Below are positions 14,489-19,548 of a stretch of DNA of 19,548 nt, piece after piece. The notes beneath the pieces were generated by a model. That model saw nothing but the letters and a program-made list of their open reading frames with translations. It ran no database searches and was not told where the DNA came from. The first letter of the stretch is position 1; every line of letters starts with the position of its first letter. Origin of the DNA: CALJEL01 sp041082235 (GTDB lineage Bacteria > Nitrospirota > Thermodesulfovibrionia > Thermodesulfovibrionales > CALJEL01); assembly GCA_041082235.1 (NCBI GenBank), contig JBDOIG010000248.1, forward strand, positions 1 through 19,548. The letters are read 5' to 3'. A program made the translations under genes and the position numbers.

Positions 14489-14608
14489 ATGACAAGAAGG
14501 ATATTCCTTGGGTTTTTTCTTATAGGTGGTCTTCTGAGTTTTATAAAAAAGAGGTTCGTTAAAAGACAGGATCTCAAAGAGGCACTGTTCTGGAAGAGGC
14601 TGAGTTGA
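14489..14608 (+). CDS. 39-residue membrane peptide with twin-arginine-like start and ALFWK tail
   Basis: This small gene fills the space between amrS and the fusion gene: the ATG is two bases after the amrS stop, and its TGA overlaps the TTG start of the next gene. It encodes TRRIFLG near the start, which fits the twin-arginine consensus, then one hydrophobic segment (5-19), a basic stretch, and the ending DLKEALFWKRLS. From memory of the family, A-L-F-(Y/W)-x-(K/R)-L is the pattern found just before the first cysteine cluster of longer AmrS proteins. This may therefore be the membrane-anchored head of AmrS encoded as a separate peptide. Overlaps on both sides and a sensible hydrophobicity profile support real expression. 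A short leader without function remains possible. Confidence 0.6.
   Translation: MTRRIFLGFFLIGGLLSFIKKRFVKRQDLKEALFWKRLS
14592..14599 (+). promoter_or_regulatory. Ribosome binding site deciding the TTG start
   Basis: GGAAGAGG lies five bases before the TTG at 14605. It is one of the best Shine-Dalgarno sites in the window and supports TTG as the start of the lipoprotein fusion gene. The next in-frame ATG (codon 40) would remove the conserved AGSFYP start of the MEMO domain. Confidence 0.7.
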
Positions 14609-16008
14609 GGGCTACAGTATTTCTCCTGATATTAATCCTTCTTTCTGCCTGCAGGACAGAGGTAAAACAACCTTCAGTTGCAGGCTCCTTTTATCCAGCA
14701 GAGCCATTAGTTTTAAAGGTGATGGTTGATGGGTTTATTAATAATGCAGAAAACTCAGATATCAATGGTGAGCTTATTGGCCTTGTTTCTCCCCATGCTG
14801 GTTATCAGTTTTCAGGTTCAGTGGCAGGATATGCTTATAAGAATCTCCCTCAGGATATAAAGACTGTTATCCTTATAGGCCCGAGCCATTATTATCCCCT
14901 GAGGGGAGCATCTGTGTATAAAAAAGGATATTTCAGGACACCCCTTGGAGATGTAAGGATAAATGAGAAGATTGCCTCCTTGCTCATTAATGAAGAGTCT
15001 AATGTAAGGTTTGAGCCTCCTGCCTTTGAAAAAGAGCATTCCCTTGAGGTGCAGATACCCTTTCTACAGAGGAGAATAAAGAACTTTACCATAGTACCTG
15101 TGCTTGTGGGTTCACCTGATGAAGGCTCTTTAAGGCATCTTATCTCAAGATTAACAGAAATCCTGAAAGACAATAAGAATACTATCCTCATTGCAAGCTC
15201 TGACCTCTCTCATTATCATTCCTATGAGGAGGCAGTGAAGATTGACAGGGCATTCCTCTCTGAAGTTGAAAAATTATCAATTGAAGGCATACAGAACTGT
15301 CTTTCTATGTCTCAATGCGAGGCCTGTGGAGCCTGGGCTGTTCTTATAACCATGGCAGTTGCAAGAAACCTTGGAGCAACAGGTACAGTTGTATATAAAT
15401 ATGCAAACTCTGGTGATACCTATGGAGACAGGACAAGGGTTGTTGGTTATGCTGCGATTGGTTTCTACAGGGCAGGTCTTTCAGAGACACAGAAAAAGAC
15501 ACTTCTTGAGATTACAAAAAAGACAATAGACTCTTATGTAAGATACAAAAAGGTACCTGAATTCCACATAACTGATAAAAGGCTTCTTGCCAGTGGAGCA
15601 ACCTTTGTGACCATAAAGGACAGGTATGGCAATCTCAGGGGCTGCATAGGGAATATATATCCAAATATGCCCCTTTATGAATCAGTCATAAGGAATGCTA
15701 TTGCTGCAAGCACAGGAGATCCCAGATTTCCACCGGTGAGACCAGATGAGCTTGATGGAATTGAGATAGAGATAAGTGTCCTTTCACCCCTTGAACCAGT
15801 TAAAGACCCTGAGGAGATTAAAATTGGAAGGGACGGGCTTTTTATTGTAAAAGGACCTTACAGCGGGCTTCTCCTTCCGCAGGTTCCTGTTGAATTTGGA
15901 TGGGACAGAGGGACATTCCTTAAAGAATTATGCCATAAGGCAGGACTTCCAGAGGATGCCTGGAAGGATACAGAACTTTACAGATTCACAGCAGAGATCA
16001 TAAGATAG
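14605..16008 (+). CDS. amrB-amrA: MEMO-AMMECR1 fusion with lipoprotein signal (AmmeMemoRadiSam B-A)
   Basis: The 467 residues contain a lipoprotein signal (1-16, lipobox LSAC with Cys16), a MEMO domain (about 21-290) and an AMMECR1 domain (about 295-467). MEMO landmarks are AGSFYP (26-31), PHAGY with His64, GPSHY with His95, EHSLEVQIPFL (144-154), SSDLSHYH (198-205) and ECEACGAW-like cysteine Cys241. His64, His95 and Cys241 correspond to the metal-binding pocket of human MEMO1. AMMECR1 shows its invariant LRGCIG (344-349). Fusions of these two domains are known next to AmrS. A signal peptide placing them outside the cytoplasm is unexpected, because radical SAM partners work with cytosolic SAM and reductant. 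The TTG start is supported by a strong ribosome site and by overlap with the small gene upstream. The biochemical reaction is unknown. Confidence 0.9.
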   Translation: MRATVFLLILILLSACRTEVKQPSVAGSFYPAEPLVLKVMVDGFINNAENSDINGELIGLVSPHAGYQFSGSVAGYAYKNLPQDIKTVILIGPSHYYPLRGASVYKKGYFRTPLGDVRINEKIASLLINEESNVRFEPPAFEKEHSLEVQIPFLQRRIKNFTIVPVLVGSPDEGSLRHLISRLTEILKDNKNTILIASSDLSHYHSYEEAVKIDRAFLSEVEKLSIEGIQNCLSMSQCEACGAWAVLITMAVARNLGATGTVVYKYANSGDTYGDRTRVVGYAAIGFYRAGLSETQKKTLLEITKKTIDSYVRYKKVPEFHITDKRLLASGATFVTIKDRYGNLRGCIGNIYPNMPLYESVIRNAIAASTGDPRFPPVRPDELDGIEIEISVLSPLEPVKDPEEIKIGRDGLFIVKGPYSGLLLPQVPVEFGWDRGTFLKELCHKAGLPEDAWKDTELYRFTAEIIR

Positions 16009-16019
16009 TCTTAATGGAA

Positions 16020-16117
16020 CTTAAAGGGGCTACGCCCCTTTAAAACCCCAAAAAATAAAAATTTATTTTTTATTATAAAAATTATTAAAAAGGGAGTTTG
16101 AGGGGGAATTGCCCCCA
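16020..16117 (-). repeat. Two-hairpin intergenic repeat, copy 2 (inverted)
   Basis: This is the inverted counterpart of 43-123. Read on the minus strand it gives a short G5/C5 hairpin (16116-16102), CAAACTCCCT (16100-16091), a longer AT-rich spacer, then the identical 17-mer GGGGTTTTAAAGGGGCG (16049-16033) and a perfect 10-bp stem. It occupies most of the 134-base gap between convergent genes, in which I see nothing else. Confidence 0.75.
16021..16043. terminator. Perfect hairpin, possible bidirectional terminator
   Basis: TTAAAGGGGC (16021-16030) pairs perfectly with 16034-16043 around a 3-base loop. It starts 13 bases after the stop of the MEMO-AMMECR1 gene and lies between convergent genes. 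A long T tract is lacking: TTTAA on one side and TTTAA read from the other are weak. Termination is therefore plausible but secondary to its membership in the repeat. Confidence 0.4.
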
Positions 16118-16142
16118 CGAAAAACTCATTTTATTCAAATTT

Positions 16143-18758
16143 TCAAAGGAACGAAGCTCTTTTTCTTAGCTCCTCTGCAATAAATAGCATTACACTGAAT
16201 GGTAAAAGGATGAGCCATATAGAAGGCTCAAGTGGGGCGGTTCCAAAGAAGGTATTTCCAGTCCCTGTATAGATAATAAATAGTGCAATCACTATCTCAA
16301 TGGCAATAGCTCCTATCAGAAGCCTGTTTGAAAATACTCCAAGTCTGAATACAGATTCGGTTGATGACCTGCAGGCAAAAACATTTGCTATCTGGGTTAT
16401 AATTATTCCTGCAAGGCAGGCAGTGGTTGCCTGAAGATAGAGGATATTGTGTGGTGATAGTGTTTCACCCCATTGCCAGCCACCTGATTTAAGCACATAG
16501 AAATATCCGTAGAGACCTGCCACTGCCTCTACTGGACCGAGGAAGAGATAGGCCCTTGACAGGACCCTCCAGTTTAAGAGCCTTTCCTCAGGAGACCTCG
16601 GAGGTCTTTGCATGAGATTCCCTGATGGTTTCTCTGCACCAAGGGCAAGGGCAGGGAAGAGGTCTGTTCCAAGGTCAACAGCAAGTATCTGCATGATGGT
16701 TAAGGGAAGGGGAATCTTCAATAATACATAGGCTATGTATGGAACTATCTCAGGGATATTGGAGGCAAAGATATAGGTGATAAAATTTCTGATATTCTCA
16801 AAGATAGCCCTTCCTTCTTCAATAGCATTTACTATGGTGGCAAAGTTATCATCAAGGAGGATCATATCTGCTGCCTCCTTTGCCACATCTGTGCCACTTC
16901 CCATTGCTATCCCTATATCAGCCCTTCTTAGTGCAGGTGCATCATTTACTCCATCACCTGTTACAGCAACCCTGTGGCCTTCTTCTTTGAGGAGATTGAC
17001 AATCCTCAGTTTATACTTTGGTGTCATCCGTGAGAATATAACCTCTTCCTGTTTTAAGATTTCTCTTAACTGTCTATCTGTAAGGCTGTGAAATTCCTTT
17101 CCCTCCACCACCATGGGATTACCCTTTACAAGCCCTATCTGTCTTGCTATTGAGAGGGCAGTTCTTGTGCTATCACCTGTGATCATTATTACCTTTATCC
17201 CTGCTTCTCTGCATTTAAGGATTGCCTCAGGAACCTCAGGCCTTGGTGGGTCATGAAGCCCTAACAGACCAGCCAGCACTAAATCTTTTTCAATATCTGC
17301 CTCTCTGAGTTCTTCTTCATTAATCTCCCTGAACCCGAAGGCAAGTACCCTCAATCCCCTGTCCATCATTGAATTGTAAATATCCATGATCCTTTTACTT
17401 TCTTCAGGTGTAAATCTTTTGCTCTCTCCTTTAACAAGGATATGGCTGCATATACTGAAGAGACTTTCAGGTGCACCCTTTGTAAGTAAAAATATCCTGT
17501 CATGGAGCTTATTTATCGTGCTCATCCTCTTTCTTTCAGAATCAAAGGGTATCTCCTTTATCCTGCCTGTCCTTGGAATATTGCTTTTTGTAGCTGCCCA
17601 TTTATAAAGTGCAATATCTGTTGGCTCTCCTCTGAGTTCACCATTTATTATCTCCGTGTTATTGCACAAAAAGGCTATATCACTCAGGGATGGATAGATA
17701 AGACTTTTACCCCCATTAAAATCAATTATCTCTTTTACCTCCATACTGTTTATAGTGAGGGTTCCTGTCTTATCAGTGCATATGATATTTACTGAGCCGA
17801 GGGTCTCTACAGAGGTGAGGGTTTTTATTAGGGCCTTTCTTTTTGCCATCCTCTGACTTCCCATTGCAAGGGAAAGGGTAACAGTTGGAAGCAATCCCTC
17901 AGGGACATTCGCAACGATAATACCTATTGCAAAAAGAAAGTTTTCAAGGAATGTCCTTTTTGCTATAAAACCTGTTAAGAAGAATAAAATACCCATTAAT
18001 GTGGCTATTACTCCAACAATCCTTGTTATCCTCTTAATCTCCCTTTGAAGGGGACTTATGCCAGGTGTCACAGTGCCTGTAAGATGGGCAATCCTTCCAA
18101 ACTCTGTCCTCATACCTGTGGCAAAAACAACAGCCCTGCCATGACCAGACATTACAGATGTGCCAGCAAAGAGTATATTCGGGCTTGTCAATAACTCACC
18201 TTCCCACGGCTCAGGAGATTTAATAAGGAGTGCTGATTCTCCTGTGAGGGTAGCATGGCTTACCCTGAGGGATTCTGCCTCAATAAGCCTCATGTCAGCA
18301 GGTATCCTGTCTCCTTCACCAATAAGCACTATGTCACCTATCACGATCTCTCTTGCGTCAATATCCCTGAGAATCCCGTTTCTAAGAACCCTTGCCCTGA
18401 AAGGAAGAAGTCCTTTCATTAATCTCAAAACCCTTTCAGCCCTGTATTCCTGAATAAAGGTGAAGAATCCATTGATAAAGATAACAGCTATTATTGCTAT
18501 GCCGAGATTGAGCATGCCTTCACCTGGATAGAGGTATTCATAGATAAAACAAAGCAGGCCAGCAATCCAGAGGAGTATGGCAAGGAAATGGGTGAATTGT
18601 TCAAGAAATTTTTTTATGAGAGGCTCTCTCCTTACCTCTTCTATCTCATTATACCCAAATTCTGAGAGCCTTCTTCTTGCCTCTTCTTCTGTCAGACCCT
18701 GTGGTGAGCTTCCAAGGATATCAAGGACATCCTCTATTGAAAGACTATTTATCCTCAT
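16143..18758 (-). CDS. P2-type cation-transporting ATPase
   Basis: This 871-residue P-type ATPase is full length. In order it shows an N-terminal cation ATPase domain (1-60), the actuator motif TGES (172-175), helix-4 motif VPEGL (285-289), phosphorylation site DKTGTLT with Asp329 (329-335), nucleotide-domain KGAPE (428-432), ITGD (526-529), the hinge GDGVNDAP (601-608), helix-5 SNIPEI and helix-6 DLGTDLFPALALG (about 666-707). SNIPEI and DLGTD resemble the Na,K-ATPase group more than SERCA, which has NLVTDGLPA at the latter position. The ion could be Na+, K+ or Ca2+ and cannot be fixed from sequence alone. The ATG overlaps the end of the universal-stress gene by 14 bases. The gene ends beside the inverted repeat. 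Confidence 0.92.
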   Translation of the reverse strand: MRINSLSIEDVLDILGSSPQGLTEEEARRRLSEFGYNEIEEVRREPLIKKFLEQFTHFLAILLWIAGLLCFIYEYLYPGEGMLNLGIAIIAVIFINGFFTFIQEYRAERVLRLMKGLLPFRARVLRNGILRDIDAREIVIGDIVLIGEGDRIPADMRLIEAESLRVSHATLTGESALLIKSPEPWEGELLTSPNILFAGTSVMSGHGRAVVFATGMRTEFGRIAHLTGTVTPGISPLQREIKRITRIVGVIATLMGILFFLTGFIAKRTFLENFLFAIGIIVANVPEGLLPTVTLSLAMGSQRMAKRKALIKTLTSVETLGSVNIICTDKTGTLTINSMEVKEIIDFNGGKSLIYPSLSDIAFLCNNTEIINGELRGEPTDIALYKWAATKSNIPRTGRIKEIPFDSERKRMSTINKLHDRIFLLTKGAPESLFSICSHILVKGESKRFTPEESKRIMDIYNSMMDRGLRVLAFGFREINEEELREADIEKDLVLAGLLGLHDPPRPEVPEAILKCREAGIKVIMITGDSTRTALSIARQIGLVKGNPMVVEGKEFHSLTDRQLREILKQEEVIFSRMTPKYKLRIVNLLKEEGHRVAVTGDGVNDAPALRRADIGIAMGSGTDVAKEAADMILLDDNFATIVNAIEEGRAIFENIRNFITYIFASNIPEIVPYIAYVLLKIPLPLTIMQILAVDLGTDLFPALALGAEKPSGNLMQRPPRSPEERLLNWRVLSRAYLFLGPVEAVAGLYGYFYVLKSGGWQWGETLSPHNILYLQATTACLAGIIITQIANVFACRSSTESVFRLGVFSNRLLIGAIAIEIVIALFIIYTGTGNTFFGTAPLEPSIWLILLPFSVMLFIAEELRKRASFL

Positions 18759-19548
18759 GACCTGGCTTGAATATAAGGAGATTGCATGGAGTCCTTTGCA
18801 TTACATATTCAAGAGGACTTTTTTCTAATAGAGAACTCAGGAATCCCCTTGTTGAAGCACCCATCATGATAAGGTCAAATCTCCTTGAGGCTGCCTCAAT
18901 AGTTATATCCCTTGAAGGGCTTCCATGGCTCAGTTTCCGCTCAAAGGTTATCCCGTATTCCCTGAGCCTTTCTATAAATAAAAGCATATCCCTGCTGAGG
19001 TTTTTTTCAAGCTCAAAGGGTGTAAGATGGATTTCACCATGAAAGAACCTGCTAACTGGTCTTGTTATATGAAATAGATGAATCTCACTATTAAATGCCT
19101 TTGAAAGCAGGGCAGAAAAATAAGCCCTTTCATCTATATGGTCTATCTCTGATTTCAACGGTATGAGAATCTTCCTTGGATGGAGTTTTCCGAAATGAAC
19201 AACCCTTATTAGGCATACAGAGACTGGTAATCTGAGCAGTGCCTTTGCTGAAGAACCGAGGTCATACCCACCTGCCTTTTCACCTCTGCTCGTTGCAGTA
19301 AAGAGGATATCTATCTTTTTTCTTTGAATGAGCTCTGATATTTTCTTTTTAAAATCACCTGTATCAAATATTGCTTCTACCCTGATTCCGCCCTTTTCAG
19401 CCATGCGGAAGAGTTTCTTTACAGCATCCTCAGCCTTTTTTAGCTCTTCCTCAGATGTTCCCTTTTCTGCGATATAGGTAAGGTATAGGTGGGCATTTGA
19501 GACCTTTGCAATATGAAGGCTATAGATTCCAGCTATCTCAGAGGTAAG
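18745..19548 (-). CDS. Tandem universal stress protein, N-terminus beyond window
   Basis: The reading frame is open from the right edge (19548) to the stop at 18745, giving 267 residues of a protein whose start lies outside. An internal ATG at 19404 falls in the middle of the first domain and should not be used. The visible part holds the end of one Usp domain, with the closing motif DLGSSAKALLRLPVSVCLI, and a complete second domain beginning PRKILIPLKS. The second domain's loop reads MGASTRGFLSSLLEKSPLEYV; compared with the ATP-binding pattern G-2x-G-9x-G-(S/T), the glycine before Ser is replaced by lysine, so ATP binding is uncertain. Such proteins act in the cytosol in stress or transport regulation. 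Translational overlap with the cation ATPase suggests it regulates that pump. Confidence 0.88.
   Translation of the reverse strand, partial: LTSEIAGIYSLHIAKVSNAHLYLTYIAEKGTSEEELKKAEDAVKKLFRMAEKGGIRVEAIFDTGDFKKKISELIQRKKIDILFTATSRGEKAGGYDLGSSAKALLRLPVSVCLIRVVHFGKLHPRKILIPLKSEIDHIDERAYFSALLSKAFNSEIHLFHITRPVSRFFHGEIHLTPFELEKNLSRDMLLFIERLREYGITFERKLSHGSPSRDITIEAASRRFDLIMMGASTRGFLSSLLEKSPLEYVMQRTPCNLLIFKPGHEDK

Noticed and set aside
18745..19404. 219-residue universal-stress protein starting at 19404
   Set aside because: The frame continues upstream to the window edge with in-family sequence, so the ATG is internal and the gene is partial.

Overview
The window is about 41% GC by eye and densely packed. 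Most neighbouring genes overlap or abut, and AGG/AGA arginine and ATA isoleucine codons are heavily used. The protein set (SecA with a C-terminal zinc motif, a type II secretion/type IV pilus ATPase, an MglA-type GTPase, MacB/FtsX-type permeases, a lipoprotein signal, an AmmeMemoRadiSam set, a NosR-like flavin/Fe-S membrane protein) points to a didermic bacterium, probably anaerobic. Nitrospirota (Thermodesulfovibrio-like) or a Desulfobacterota relative fits best, but this is recall of family distributions and not a computed placement.

Layout. (1) 1-255: intergenic, with copy 1 of a two-hairpin repeat and a strong promoter that sits almost on the start codon of the next gene. (2) 256-2307, + strand: a Uma2-family PD-(D/E)XK nuclease-like protein abutting a GspE/PilB-type ATPase. 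(3) 2304-7331, - strand: a tightly overlapped unit secA > GAF-GGDEF diguanylate cyclase > MglA-like GTPase with a coiled-coil tail, converging on the ATPase with a 4-base overlap. (4) 7355-10810, + strand: a divergent unit with a membrane protein carrying a spermidine-synthase-like domain, a NosR/PceC-like FMN-binding and 4Fe-4S membrane protein, and a 66-residue single-pass peptide. (5) 10851-13309: two MacB/FtsX-type ABC permeases with their own promoter and no ATPase gene in the window. (6) 13352-13423, - strand: tRNA-Thr(CGU). (7) 13518-16008, + strand: radical SAM enzyme AmrS, a 39-residue twin-arginine-like membrane peptide, and a MEMO-AMMECR1 fusion that starts with a lipoprotein signal. 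(8) 16009-16142: convergent gap holding repeat copy 2 in inverted orientation. (9) 16143-19548, - strand: a P2-type cation ATPase preceded by an overlapping tandem universal-stress protein that runs off the right edge.

How they work together. SecA drives general protein export and shares an operon with a c-di-GMP synthase and a polarity-type GTPase that faces a pilus/secretion motor ATPase. This resembles a cell-surface or motility control cluster. The two + strand membrane clusters (4 and 7) are linked by an unexpected similarity. Each holds a very small single-pass peptide ending in L-x-x-A-L-(F/Y)-W-(R/K), which resembles the short head that precedes the first cysteine cluster in many AmrS proteins but is missing from AmrS here. 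With the lipoprotein form of MEMO-AMMECR1, this suggests a membrane- or envelope-based version of the AmmeMemoRadiSam system, possibly connected to the transmembrane flavin/Fe-S protein. This is the best candidate in the window for something undescribed. No CRISPR array, insertion sequence, rRNA, phage or obvious defence island was seen.
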